This document shows, piece after piece, positions 24,299-36,848 of a stretch of 64,000 bases of DNA. The notes beneath the pieces are model-generated. The model worked only from the letters and a program-made list of their open reading frames with translations. It searched no databases and was not told the DNA's origin. The stretch comes from Loxodes magnus (Eukaryota; Ciliophora; Karyorelictea; Loxodida; Loxodidae), in the NCBI GenBank assembly GCA_946699065.1, contig CAMPDV010000005.1, forward strand, positions 620,001 to 684,000. Reading direction: 5' to 3'. The position numbers and the translations under genes were made by a program. Positions within the stretch are counted from its first letter, which is position 1; each line of letters begins with the position of its first letter.

Positions 24299-27200
24299 TT
24301 ATTTGTTGATTACTTTGTATGAAAATTAAATTAAATTATTGCTATTTTATATATCTGGATTCCTTTTCGATTCTATAAAAATATAATCAACTTTACTTAC
24401 TATTTTTGCTCCAAGCTTAATTATTACTCTATAAAGGAAAATTTACTTTTTATTCTAAATTTAAAGTTAGGCTTCTAACTTTAATTTTTTACTTTTTCTC
24501 CTCAATTTTTTAGCTTTTAGCCTTTAAGTATATCTTGCTTTTATTTTGCATAGAGAAGAACTATTATAATAAAAAAAGTTGTCTTCAAAGTAACTAGAAA
24601 TAGATAAATTAACTAATTTTAATAAGATAGTGAATATGAAGCAAGCATTTGCTTTGAAATGAAGGGTATAACATAAAAGAAAAATAAGAAAATTAAGTAT
24701 GATTGTAAAATACGTAATGATATATTAATAAATATAACTCTAACTTAATATCTCTTCATTATATATTAACATTTTCACTATATTTCTTTTAATCTTACTT
24801 AGCTAGCTAAGTTGAAGCACTCTAAATTATTAGATAGAATAACGTTTTAAATTTACTAATTATTAGTTATAGCACCAAAATATATATAAGCTAGACTATT
24901 TCCCTATAATTTAATTCTTAGACTTTGCTAATTTATCTAATTTGCTTAAAGAGTAACGCTTACCGTATATTAATTTAAAAGAGCAGTTCTATAATTTAGG
25001 AATCATTTAGATTGACGTATAGCTAAGAAAGAAAAATTGTATGGGATTTTTTGTTTTTAAAATTAAATAATTTATAAACCTAGAGATAGTTAAAGAGTAA
25101 TAAGGATTAATTTGTCTATTAATAGCAGTCAGTTAATTAAAAGCTTCTTAACTGCAAAATTTAAACTATTTTCTTATAAATATATAATGAAGATAATCAA
25201 AAGTGGAAGCAGAATAATTTTTTTAATTTCATAAAGTAACAAATGATTAAAAGCTAGAATAATATATCATTTAATAGCTTCTAATAATAGTAAACTTTCC
25301 AAAAAGTCATCTCAACAAAGAAGCAAATCTAATTTTAGAGATTGTTTTTCAAACTATTGTTAAGGATATCAAAACATTTTTTCTACCTAAAAGATCTAAA
25401 ATTATAATAGACATTGCATAACCTTAATGGTTTTAGTTAAAACTTATTTAATATTTAAAAACAAAGAATAAGGCTTGATATAATTACCATTCAGCTAGAT
25501 GAATTTATTAAAAATAATATAACTATTATTAATTCAGTCTAAGCAGATAATCTTAAACTTTATGTTAATTTATTATCGATAAGCTTCTTCTAAATTTTTC
25601 GATTAGATTGCAATTAGCCTTTACATAATATTAAATGAATTATACGTTTAAGATATTCTAAAAGTCGAGTCAGTTATGTATAATGTTAAGTATTTAAATC
25701 ATAAAGCTATATATAAATATAAACTAAATTGAAGTAGCATAACTACAACGAATTGATAGCTTATATAAGCATGAAGAATTAAAATACAGAACATATTTAT
25801 AATTTTTTAATTTATATAATAAAAAGCAGCTTAACTAATTAATTTTGGTAATAAGTGATAAATTAAATCTAGACACTTTTTATGGCTATTTTATAATTTA
25901 ATAAGCAGGTATTATATTTTAAGAGAGAATTTGATTTCAGAATTAATAAAAGTTAAATTTCTAAAAAGTAATAATATATAGAAACTGTAGCTTGCTTTAT
26001 TTTAAAGATTTATATTTATTAAATCAAGCAGATTCAATACAAATTTTGTAATTAAATTAGATAGAACGTAAAAAAGTAAATTAATGATAACTTTTTCACT
26101 AACATTACAGCTTTAAACCTAAAATGTATTGAACTACTAGCTTACTTAAATTACCTTCTTTTAATTTAAATTAATAATATTCTTAAATTTCAAATGTCAA
26201 AACACATTTTTTAAGGCCTTTCGTTATAAAAATTATTAAGGTGACTATTTGAGAATCTAATCAATTTATTTACGAAGTAAAAAAGCAAATTAGATAGCTT
26301 ATTATTTTATCAGTGTAAAAGGTTAAAATATTTTATTTCTGAAAGAAGAACTTAGATTAAAAGATAAAATTAATGATAGCAACATAGGAGTGCTTATAGC
26401 AAAATGAATGGAAAGGTATAAACCTATTATTTAATATAAAGTTATTATATTTGTAATTATTTTGAGAATCCAAATCATTCTAAATTAACAATTAACTTTT
26501 GTTGTCTTCGTTATCATTATTTAACGATAACTTCTGATTAATCAAATATTATCTTCATTGTAAACTCCTTTGTATGTTTTAAGAATGTAAACTAATAAAG
26601 AATAACTAATTTAAAAGCAAATTGTATAGCAAATTTGAGATATGATAAAAGATATTAATTTAAGTATTATATAACTATAATCTATCAAAAAGTTTGACTA
26701 TAACATCTATCTTTATTAGAAAAACTAATTTCGTTTTTCTTAAAATGAAACATACTAATGTTCTTTCAAATATCTCCATAGCATTAATTTAAATTGGTTA
26801 GTTTAAAATCGCTATCTTTAGCAAATGTTTTATATTATATAAAAGCTATATAATATAAATGAAAAAATAAAGAGGTTTAGCATATAAGACATTTAAAATA
26901 TACATAGAATATAAGATAATAGCAAAGTGAGTCTTAATTTCAGTTATTACTTTAGTAATTTGGAATGACTCTTTAAAGAAGTAATTAAATTGCTTAAAAC
27001 TCTATCTTTATTCTCTAAAATATTTGGTAGCATAAATTATTTATTTAGATATATTTTTATTATAACTTCTCATTTAATTAGCTGCATATTCTAAGATATC
27101 AGCTTATTTTTGAAATAAAAAAGATTAAATTAGCATAATTTAGTAAAGTTAGTAAGTGTAATAAATAGTTTGAAAGGGAGTAAAGAATGTAGAATATTAA

Positions 27201-27812
27201 TAGAATTTAGAAACTAATTTTAAAAATAAGATAATATATCTAGCTTTATTAGCATCCATCAAAAAATATCTAAGTATTATAATAAATAAACTAAAACGTT
27301 TAACTCCTTTATACTCTTTATATAAAAATACCATCAATAAATGGAGTTGAATTTTAAGATGAATTAGATGAGGATTAAAATACAATAGTTAGAACTATAA
27401 AATAACTTAGTAGTAATTTTAAATTGGTTTTTATAATTTCTTAATGATTCTAGAATAAGATAAATAGCAAAGTGTTAATAAATCAAATTAAATATATTAA
27501 AGTTAATAGATTAAATAAAGTAATTTTATATAGATATATATAAATATTATAATTAAACCAACAATGATAATAGTAATAGATAAATAATTGGACTTTATTA
27601 ATCTAGTTAAATAAATTTAGACAATATTCTAGTTTTATTTTAATATTCTATTAGTGATATCCATGAAAATAATAGTAAATGAAGACTATGAATATTGTAG
27701 AAATTAAGGATAATCTTTTGCTTATTTTTAATTTTTAGTTTTTGAGTTCTCTTATCAAAGATAAATTTGAGGTAATAGTTAATAGTTAAGAATTTTATCT
27801 TTTTATAATTCT
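24299..27812. other. Long intergenic region, AT-rich
   Basis: A 3.5-kb gap between the K+ channel 3' end and the 3' end of the small secreted protein gene (convergent). Nothing with coding character or RNA structure was found; open frames here are short and rich in Ile, Leu, Asn and Lys, as expected by chance. Confidence 0.55.
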
Positions 27813-28199
27813 TCAACCCGAAAAAATTCTAGTACTTTGCTTTTTTATTCCAAGTTTATCTAATTTCTCTTCTAATTCCTTCTAATCTTGAGATTTATAC
27901 TCTTAAGAAACGTCAATTCCTTAATCGCTTGCAAATTTCACTACGCATGTTTTGAAAGCATCACTTAACTCTGATTTGAACTCTCCATTTTCAGGTGGGT
28001 TAGGAGCAAATACTTAATTATAGCATTCCTCGTTCATGCATTTGTTTATGCAATTTCATAGGTTGTTTTTAAATTCATTTGAAAGATCAACATAAGCACA
28101 TTTTGTTTTACAATCTAGCTGCTTATCTCTAATATACTCAAGCAAATGAATAGCATTCATCGAATATAGAAATACAAGAAAAATAAAGCACTTTTTCAT
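27813..28199 (-). CDS. Small secreted Cys-containing protein
   Basis: A 128-aa frame from ATG 28199 (context aaaaaATG) to TGA 27813-27815. The first ~17 residues MKKCFIFLVFLYSMNA form a clear signal peptide. The mature part has about six cysteines, including a cluster spaced C-x3-C and C-x3-C-x4-C (DCKTKCAY, then NCINKCMNEECYN) and a later TCVVK, suggesting disulphide bonds in a small secreted or lumenal domain. The C-terminal ~45 residues are charged (QEYKSQDQKELEEKLDKLGI). I do not recognise a family. The Trp in NLWNC is encoded by TGA. No intron is needed. Confidence 0.78.
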
Positions 28200-29982
28200 T
28201 TTTTAATTTAAGATATTTATTCACTTTTTCATAACTTAAGCTCTTTAACTAGGTAGCTTCATAAAACTTAAAGAATCATTTTAAATCGAGAATATTCTCT
28301 AAGTCAATCAATACTTATTCTTAAAATATAATTCAGCTCTAAAACGCCTAACAACTATTATTATGCTAAATACAAAAAGGAAAATTATCTCTAGATTTAT
28401 ATAATTTTAGTCTAATGAGATAAAGAGTTGGATAATAAGATATGAGGAATTATTAAAAGCTATTAAAGTTAAATATAGGAAAATATAGGAAAATATAGGA
28501 AAATATAGTTTCATAAGTATATATTTAATTATTCATTTAGTTACCAATTATTTCTTTCAGTTAAAACTTTCATTAATATCACTTTTGTTTGTCTTTAACT
28601 ATTGATAAGAGTAAATTAAGTTATAAAAGAACTATCATTCAACTTAATTTTTGGCTGAATTTCCCAAAAGTATATATAATGCAGTTAGACTTTAAAAATA
28701 AAAGTCCCAAATTAAATAAAAGTTATAAAAAACAGCTAATAAAATTGATATCAATAGATAATTAAAAAGGATATAGCTATCTTAGATCATTATGATTGTT
28801 ACCCTTACTTAGTTATTAACTTAAACTTATCTAAAATAACTGTCTTTTTTTTAATATTTTCTTAAAATAAAACCAGCAAGGAATAGAATAAAATGATATA
28901 AGTCTATTATATTATTTGAAAAGTTTCGTAGAGTTGATTCTTTATTTTAATTAAACTAAACTTTTAGTATTTTAAAAAGATTTCTAATTAAATAGATAGT
29001 TTATATAATAAAAGAAGAAATATCGTAAGTAGATAACTATTAGTCTAAATAATTAAACTATGAACCTTTTTAGTTAGAAAGATCTTGCCCTTCTTACAAG
29101 ATAGAATAAATTAATATTTTGAGTTCATGCTTATAAATTTCCTTTTATCTACCTCAACTAGTTATTAGCTATATTTAAAACTAAACTTCATATACTATTT
29201 CTTTAAATAATGTATTCTTAAGATTATATAAGGATAAGAAGCTATAAAAGAGTCATATAGTTAGCATTATTAGCTTAGATATAAATTTAAAGCAGTTACT
29301 TATTAATTATATAACTTGATTATCTATTTTAGATAATAGAAGTTATGTCTAAATCTTAATAGACTATAAACTTATAATTGGCAAACTTGCTTATTAATTA
29401 ATTAATGAAATGATAAGATTATTAATAGCAGCTTTAGTTGAATTTCGTAAAACCTTGCTTTAAATTAAGAATATTTCAATTGACAGTTAATAAGCTTCTA
29501 TACTTGATATTAGATCCTCTTATAACAAAAATTCTAAGACTTACAAAATTTATTAGCAATAGAGTATTAAGCTATTTAGAAAATTGCTTAATTAATAGAC
29601 CATAGTACATTTTATAATTGTAAAGATACTAACATTTGGTAGCTGATATTCTTTATTCTATTTCAAAAAGACGTAAAAGCATTAAAGTCAATAACTAAAA
29701 ATGGTATAAGAGAGAACGATTAATAAGAATAGAGATACTCTATTATATTTCTTAATAATTTGATTGCTAAATAAAGTAAATTGATATACCTTATTTATGA
29801 AATTATCCTAGAACTATATGCTTATAGAAGCATTCGTTTATCTAGGTTAATATTAATATTTTAACTTTATAAAGCTATGAAGTTTCTATTGAATTAAAAG
29901 ATATACTGAGAGAATTATATAAAAGAATCATTTGCTTTACATTTTTTAATTAATTGAAATAAATCCTTTTATTTTAATTAAA
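28200..29982. other. Intergenic between divergent genes
   Basis: AT-rich 1.8-kb gap between the starts of the secreted protein gene (-) and SRP9 (+). It holds a small 10-bp tandem repeat at 28471-28508; nothing else seen. Confidence 0.6.
28471..28508. repeat. 10-bp tandem repeat
   Basis: Nearly four perfect copies of aaatatagga in intergenic DNA. Probably a neutral slippage repeat. Confidence 0.9.
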
Positions 29983-30237
29983 ATGTGGGTAAAGGACTGA
30001 GAAAAGTTTCTGGAAAACATAACGGGTTTATTGGAGTCAGATCCAAACTCAAGATTTTAATATAAACTAAAGAATTAAAAACAGACAGTCGTTGTAGTAG
30101 TAACAAATGATAAAATGAAATTTAGACACAAAATTTTAGGAGAAGATAGAAAAACAAAACTAAAGTAAGTGCTAGAGCTGTTTATGAAGTTAAGTTTGAA
30201 CCACGAAATTAAAAAGACTGCTAAAAGAAGAAGTTGA
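29983..30237 (+). CDS. SRP9: SRP9-like signal recognition particle subunit
   Basis: An 84-aa protein from ATG 29983 (context aattaaaATG) to TGA 30235-30237. SRP9 pairs with SRP14 on the Alu domain of SRP RNA and helps slow elongation during signal-peptide targeting. The family pattern is visible: an N-terminal Trp-x-x-Phe (DWEKFLENITGLLESDPNS), a central beta hairpin (RFQYKLKNQKQTVVVVVTND), then KMKFRHKI and a C-terminal helix KLKQVLELFMKLSL. Length agrees with SRP9 (~86 aa). The conserved Trp of DWEKF is encoded by TGA at codon 6, good evidence for sense TGA. Divergence in the central segment makes the assignment probable rather than certain. Confidence 0.75.
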
Positions 30238-31876
30238 AAATGCTTTTACTTTATAAATAATTTAATACTCTAAATCTGTTTAACCACCCTATATCAATTT
30301 CCTAGCTTTGGTTATTTTAATTAAATTTAATCTTTATATTAAAACTTATACACATACACTCTAAATCCTTTTTAAATTAAAAACTTAATCAAAGGCTTCA
30401 GTTTATCATAATGGATTTAATTTTATATTATGTATACACTTTTCACTGCTATCTTAATTAGGCTATTCTATAGCTATCTTAATGTAGTTTAATAATCTTA
30501 TTTTTTAATTTAACTTAAATAACGTAAAGACTCCTAAAATCTAATTTTATGAATCATTTTATTTTAACCCATGAAGCTTAACAAGCTAATATGCATTAAT
30601 AGTAACAAATCATAACTTTAAAATTAATTATATTTAAAATAAAGTTCATAGGCTATAATAATTGTTTATTTACCAAATTAGATAGTGAAAGTGCTAAAAA
30701 ATGGGAAAAATACTCTATAATTTTAATAGGATTGTAAGCAGCCTTAAATTAATATATGCATACATAGTTACCTTTTACTACATTTTTAGAATTATAAAAA
30801 AATAGATAAAAAGTAATAAAAGGAATTATTTGTGCAATTACTAAATTGATAATCTGCAAATCATTTCAGTAATCATCTATTGAAAATCTTTATCATACTA
30901 TTTTAAATTAATAATTTATTCATCATAATATAGTAGATTATTTAGTACCTAGGATCTAAAACACAATATTATGATGCTCTAAAATAGTTATCCAAAAAAT
31001 TTGCATGAATATGCTGTTTCCTTGCCTTATTTCGATTTAAAAAATTAAGTATAATAATAATAAAAAGGAACATTTTTCTAAAAAAAAGATATAGAAGTTT
31101 TATTATATTTGCTATGAAAGTAGCATAATTTAATAATGAATAAATTACTTTAAATAAATACTTTACAACTGTAAATCTTGAGAATTATCTAAGTTCAATG
31201 TAATAAGATTTTTGGATCTAATATAATTGTCACTTTTCTAAATAATAATAAGTTTCTGTGATATGTGCCTTTCTTTTCGTTTTATTGATTATTGTATTAT
31301 TTTATTGCTGTAAAAAAGATATTTTTGAAACATAAAAAAATAGCAGCATCTAAAAAGAGTTGGATAGTCTAGTTTAATAACTTTGCTCTAAGTCATATAA
31401 TACATTATTACTATAAATAACTTAATAAAAATAACTTTGTTTAGTTTTAGCCTAATTATATATTTCTTAATAGTTTAAATTATCTAGTTATTTTCTATTA
31501 ATCTTGACTATATAAAGCACAATGTATAAATGAACGAGTCTTATTTAGTTATTATCAAATAAATCTAATAAGACAGGTAAATATCATATCCACTAAAATG
31601 CTTTTGTAAACTAATTTATGCCACTTTTATTAGTTATTAATTGATTTATTTTGAATAATGCTTTCTTCTTTTCTTATATACAGATTTAATAAACTTAGAA
31701 TAAACTTCATTAGGTGGGATAGTACAGTTGTTAAAAGAGTTTTAATTTAATTCTAAATATTTAATTTTTCCTTTAAGATTTATAAAAAATTATATCTTTA
31801 TTTAATTTACAAATACAACTACAACTTAACAATTAAGTACTATAAGTACTACATAAGAGATATTATTATTTAAATT
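30238..31876. other. Intergenic, AT-rich
   Basis: 1.6 kb of AT-rich sequence between SRP9 and the small Lys/Ile-rich frame. I see no gene or RNA here. Confidence 0.55.
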
Positions 31877-32155
31877 ATGAATTAAGCATTATGAAAGCGT
31901 CTTACTAAAATAAGAAATATCTTATACTATCTAAAAAAAGATATTGATGAAGTAAAATGGAAAATATTAGATATTTTATTAAAAATAGAAAGAGAAAACT
32001 ACGATTTTATAAAAATAAAAATATTCAAACTAATATAAAAAATTATTGAGGAGCAAAAGTTAATCATTTACGAATATCAAGATAAATTATCAATCTTCAA
32101 GAAGTAAAAATGTAAGTAATCTAGTAGTTAAGAATATAAAAAAGTTAAAAGTTGA
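31877..32155 (+). CDS. Possible small Lys/Ile-rich helical protein
   Basis: A 92-codon frame from ATG 31877 to TGA 32153-32155 (MNQALWKRLTKIRNILYYLK at the start, QEYKKVKS at the end). It predicts amphipathic helices (DEVKWKILDILLKIERENYD) and a basic tail, with TGA as Trp at codon 6. The stop lies 4 bp before the left arm of the glutamine synthetase inverted repeat and 53 bp before the GS stop, so the two genes would be convergent. The composition is close to what AT-rich noncoding DNA gives with only TGA as stop, and I do not recognise a family, so this may be chance. Confidence 0.35.
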
Positions 32156-32207
32156 AATTTTAAAAAAGGAAAGAAAGCTAAATTCGAAAACTTGGTAATT
32201 AAAAATC

Positions 32208-33455
32208 TCATAGTTCAGTCAAAGTTGTCTAAGTTGAAATCGATTCAATTGTGCTTGCATCTGAAAACTTATGAATATTCTTTATTATCGAACCCAAAGT
32301 ACTCTAATCCAATATATTGTAATAACTCTTCTTTTGAAAAACTGCTTCTTCCCATTCAGTACATACTTCACGATATCTTCCACATACATCAACTAAAAAT
32401 TACCCATCTAAACAAACAGTATCAACTATTAATGATGTTACCATATATGGATCCATATTTGCTGCTGGCCTTCTGTCTTCAATATATCCTTTCTTATTCT
32501 CCATTGTCTTCGTTGGAATTCTTACACTCGCTCCACGATTTCCTACTCCCGATGAAAAATGTTTATAACTTGCAGTCTCATGATGTCCAGTTAATCTTTC
32601 AGTATTCGATAATCCATAAAATTACATATGCTTACTATGTGAGTATTCTAATCTATCAATTGCATCCATTATTACTGAAATTCCTCCTTCTTCTCTCATT
32701 TTATTCGTCGAAAAGTTCGTATGAGCTCCTGATCCGTTCCAATCTCCTGATATTGGTTTCGGATGATAAGATATTATTAAAGAATGCTACTCGGCTATTC
32801 GAGTCAAAATATATCTTGCCATTCATAAATGATCTCCTGCTTCTAATCCTCCACATGTTCCTATTTAGAATTCCCATTACCCTGGAAAAACTTCGGCATT
32901 CGTTCCGAAAATCTGTATTCCTGCATATAAACAAGCTTTCAAATGTTATTCCATTACTACTCTTCCTATACAATTTTAAGCATCAACAGAACAGTAATAG
33001 TACCCTTAAGCTTTTGGTACATAGTTGAAAGCTTTAAATCCTAAAGGCCATCCTGTTTTTGTCATTATTGTATATTCCTATTCTATTCCAAACAAACACT
33101 CCAAATCTACTGCTTCTTACATAACTCTTTCGCAAACATTTCTTGTGTTCCATTTCGTTGGTTCTCTGTTGTCTGGTTCTAAAGTTTCACATAGAACCAT
33201 CTTATTAGGTCCTCCTCTAAACGGATCTCTAAAAATAGCAACAGGATGTAAAATTACTTCTTAGTCTTACTCTGTTTTAAATGTAGCTACCCAATCTTCA
33301 ACATCTTCTAAACTTTCTACCTTCTTATCATAAACTCTTGCTTTAGAACGCATTTCTAAAGGAGACTAGCCTATCCAAACATACTCTACTATTACTCTTC
33401 CTTATTAAGACAAACTCTTACTTTTTTATCCTTTTACTGCACCTTTTCTTAGCAT
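32208..33455 (-). CDS. GLN: Glutamine synthetase (GS II), copy A
   Basis: A 415-aa protein from ATG 33455 to TGA 32208-32210. GS condenses glutamate and ammonia with ATP hydrolysis and is usually a cytosolic decamer in eukaryotes. Family motifs are present: [22 protein letters not shown], the metal-binding EQE (Glu125/127), [53 protein letters not shown] and [14 protein letters not shown]. The Trp of GDHLW is encoded by TGA (32823-32825). The N-terminal motif W-x-FDGSST, which supplies the ammonium-pocket Asp, is not recognisable; instead [17 protein letters not shown] is found. The last ~50 residues after CGRYREVC are a Ser/Thr-rich extension. It differs from copy B by two silent changes only. 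The start was chosen at the first Met before EYVWIG. Confidence 0.93.
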
Positions 33456-33607
33456 TTGTTGTGATTGTTAGAGTTGTTATCGTTTTTATACCCACTCTTA
33501 AACACCAAGTTTAAAACGTGTGTTTAAGAAGCCTTAAAACGTAATTTATAGAGAAGCATTTTAAACACCTTAAAAGTGCTAATGAAAGCAAAATTTCTTA
33601 AATTAAA
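33456..33607. promoter_or_regulatory. Divergent intergenic promoter of left arm
   Basis: 152 bp between the GS-A start (-) and the small frame start (+), repeated exactly at 36697-36848 in the right arm. It contains inverted words around tttaagaagcctt and aaacacc/ggtgttt that may be regulatory or structural. Conservation is explained by recent duplication, so it is not evidence of function. Confidence 0.45.
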
Positions 33608-33866
33608 ATGAATGGCTAATAACTCTATTCAGCTAAGAAGCATAGAGCACTTAATTCTGAAGATGAAGCAGATAACGAATGGTTAAGATAAGTAAGTACA
33701 GAAAATAGATGATTAAAATGAGGAAGCTCTAAAGCTTTCTAATATAGAAGTTATAGAATACTAGAGGGAGAAAGGAATAGTTAATAAAAGAAAATTAATT
33801 AAATTAAAGATAAGTAATTTAAGATCATTATAACGAGTATAAGACCATCTAATACCAAGGTACAAT
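33608..33866 (+). CDS. Small divergent frame in left arm, possibly spliced
   Basis: ATG 33608 in good context (aattaaaATG) opens a hydrophilic frame MNGQQLYSAKKHRALNSEDE, then ADNEWLRQ. Unspliced, it stops at TGA 33710-33712 (34 aa). A canonical-looking 17-nt intron GTAAGTACAGAAAATAG at 33692-33708 would instead let the frame run on through the arm end into the spacer (QMIKMRKLQSFLIQKLQNTR and onwards), so the given end is only the end of the shared arm. The same start is present in the right arm. It could be a short protein, the first exon of a larger gene truncated by the duplication breakpoint, or an upstream transcript of GS. No family is recognised. Confidence 0.4.
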
Positions 33867-36437
33867 AGGGTTTCTTTAAAAGACTTATATTTTTAATTAT
33901 TTTAGTTGCTTATCTTTGTTAGCTCAAAGATATTTTAATTTAGATAAGACAAATCATTATTCGATTTAATTCAAGAGTTTTCTAATCTTAAAATAGTTTC
34001 TCTGCTAAATGTTAAATTCTTTACTATAATTTTTTTCTTTGACTCATTATTATTAAATTATCTTTACTTAATGATTTCATACTTTGATTGTTAATTATTA
34101 CTTTTAAAATACTTACTATGATGAAAAATAAGTGAGAAAATTTAATCATTTGGTAATAAACAATTTTAAAAAATCAAAGATTATGATTATATACTTATAT
34201 AAATTTATTATATTAAGACAAAAAAATAGAAGCCAGACTCTTATTTTTATTTACAAAATTAAGCATTTTCAATCCTTCCAAAAAAGGGAAAATGCTTTAT
34301 TTTAATAATAATCTAGTTAGGCTATTCTTTTGCAACGAAATAAATAATTGTAATATCAATTTTATTTGTGATAAAAGCTTTTTGGAGTTAAATAGTTCTA
34401 AAGATATTTCAAAGTACAATTCAACTGTCAATTTATAGCAAGAATTGTTTAAATTTTCTCTTATGATTTATATACTTTTAATACTTTAAAAGCTAGAAAT
34501 TTACTAATTATTTATATTTTTCCTAATTTCTAAGTTATTATTATTCTGATAGATCTTAGTATTTCACTAACTATGCTTAAAATAAAATAACTTTGATATA
34601 TTTTAATTTTTGTCTTTTACTTTTTTAAATATTTTGATTGAATTATAATGTATTCATGGAATAACTCTATATTAAATAGTATACTGACTATAAATCAAAT
34701 TTCAAATATATCCATTAAATTATTAAGCTTATTGATAATTTTCTCATTTCAGTATGTTACAAAGATAGCTAATGATAATTAAGTTTTATTTTACTAAAGT
34801 AGAATCTATTATTTAGCATAATCTTCTAACATTTAGATTATTTATTTTGTTAACTTTATACCTTTTATTGTTTTATGCTTATTAGGTTTTTAATACAATA
34901 AATTAAAAGAAAGTTACATTCTTAATATCTCCCAAAAGAATATTAATTAAGTCTACTATTTTAGATTAGGCTCCAATCTGTAATTCTACTGTTTGCTATT
35001 GATATTCTTGATATATAATTTTACAGTTAGCAATGCAAATTGCTGTTTATTGAACTATTTTAAAATTACTAGCTATATATATTATAAACTAGACACTTCT
35101 ATACATGGCCTAATTTTTATAATTATATTAAGAATTTAAGAATATAAATATATAATAGCCATAGACTTTTTACTATAAATATTTGAGCAAATAGGAATTA
35201 ATCTAGCTTAAAGGAATTTAACTATAGCACAATAAATACAAAATTTTGAGTAAATAGGTTTGCAAATAATTAAGAATGTTAATTATCTATAGCTAGGGCT
35301 AAGAAATATAATTACTATGATTTTTATTATGCTGTATAATAAAATCTTAAAATTATGAAAATTTATATTTCTAACTTGCTTAATGAAATATGTATCAATT
35401 GAGAGTTATTTTAGATAAGTTATACTTAAATAATCTAATCATTTTAGATTTTTTAGGTTATATCCTTAGTCTTTATTAGCATTTTATATTGTGAGATATT
35501 TTTAAATGCCTTCATCTCTTATATGAAGGTTTATAAATCTATTAAGAGTATGAATTATTTTTGAGCTATTTTAAACCTTTTAATTATAATGTCTTTCTAA
35601 TCTTATTAATGAAATTTGGAGATTAATAGTAGTTAATGTAAGGATTGTATAAGTTGAATAAAGTAAATAAATATAGATAAAGTATATTCACTACTTAATG
35701 CCAAGTGACTAAACAGGTAAGAACATCATTTCTGACACTTCATAGTAAAATAGCTAACTAGTTCTAATGCTCTTTTTAAATTATAAAAGGCTGTTCCTTT
35801 ATTCCCTCTTTAGCCTCTCAATCTTATTTTAGAAAAATAAACAGAATTGAAAAAGAAATTAATTTGAAGATAAATAAGTTTATCATAATATAAAATTAGA
35901 TTGCATGCATTTATAAGTTAAATAGTAAAATAAAAGAAGTTCAGTTTAACTCCTTTATTATAATCTACAAGTTAGAAGTGAAAACCTAACAATTATCATG
36001 GAATATATAAATAAAAATTCTGAATAAATAAAGATCATTTATTTTTCTTCTATTATTAGGAACCAAAAGAGTAAAATAATAAGAAAAGTAAAAAATCTAG
36101 GTTAAGTAGTTTATAAAAGAATTTTAAATGCTTTACAAAATAAATCATACATAGAATAAAAAAAAATTTAAGTATGGATTTTAATACCTTTTAGATAACT
36201 TTTTAAATCTACTGTGCTTATACATTTATCAGATAATACTTATATATGCAATTTTAAATATATTAAATAAAATTGCATAACAAACTTATCCAAAACAAAA
36301 TCATATTATTAACTAAATAACTAACAATCGTTAGAACATGAAAATAAAAAAATAAAAATTTTAATTCTAAAAAATTCATGAACTTAAAAAGACATCTTTA
36401 TAATATCTAAACAACAAGATTATATAAAAGTGTCTTA
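33867..36437. other. Spacer between the inverted arms
   Basis: 2,571 bp of unique AT-rich DNA between the two arms, not palindromic itself. I find no convincing gene. A 10-bp perfect stem (AAGCATTTTC / GAAAATGCTT, 17-nt loop) lies at 34261-34297. Confidence 0.6.
34261..34297. repeat. Hairpin-forming inverted repeat in spacer
   Basis: AAGCATTTTC pairs perfectly with GAAAATGCTT across a 17-nt loop. Could be a transcript 3'-end hairpin or chance. Confidence 0.5.
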
Positions 36438-36696
36438 ATTGTACCTTTGTATTAGATGGTCTTATACTCGTTATAATGATCTTAAATTACTTATCTTTAA
36501 TTTAATTAATTTTCTTTTATTAACTATTCCTTTCTCCCTCTAGTATTCTATAACTTCTATATTAGAAAGCTTTAGAGCTTCCTCATTTTAATCATCTATT
36601 TTCTGTACTTACTTATCTTAACCATTCGTTATCTGCTTCATCTTCAGAATTAAGTGCTCTATGCTTCTTAGCTGAATAGAGTTATTAGCCATTCAT
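36438..36696 (-). CDS. Small divergent frame in right arm, possibly spliced
   Basis: Mirror of the left-arm frame, ATG at 36696, same first 28 residues (MNGQQLYSAKKHRALNSEDE onward) and the same candidate 17-nt intron (36596-36612). Unspliced it stops after 34 residues. Beyond the arm end the downstream sequence differs from that of the left copy, so if both are expressed through the breakpoint they would have different C-termini. One base differs between copies near the inner end (36443-36450). Confidence 0.4.
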
Positions 36697-36848
36697 TTTA
36701 ATTTAAGAAATTTTGCTTTCATTAGCACTTTTAAGGTGTTTAAAATGCTTCTCTATAAATTACGTTTTAAGGCTTCTTAAACACACGTTTTAAACTTGGT
36801 GTTTAAGAGTGGGTATAAAAACGATAACAACTCTAACAATCACAACAA

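Larger units (their letters stand above)
32159..33866. repeat. Left arm of 1.7-kb inverted duplication
   Basis: This 1,708-bp segment is repeated as its reverse complement at 36438-38145, symmetric about position 35152. It contains a whole glutamine synthetase gene (-), the ~150-bp intergenic promoter and the start of a divergent small frame (+). I noticed only three base differences between arms: two silent changes in the GS gene and one near the inner end. Outside these limits the flanks differ entirely. Confidence 0.95.

Noticed and set aside
32192-33264. Long standard-code open frames antisense to GS copy A (up to 278 codons), and their mirror at 37040-38187
   Set aside because: They are shadows of the glutamine synthetase gene on the other strand; the GS frame has full family homology.
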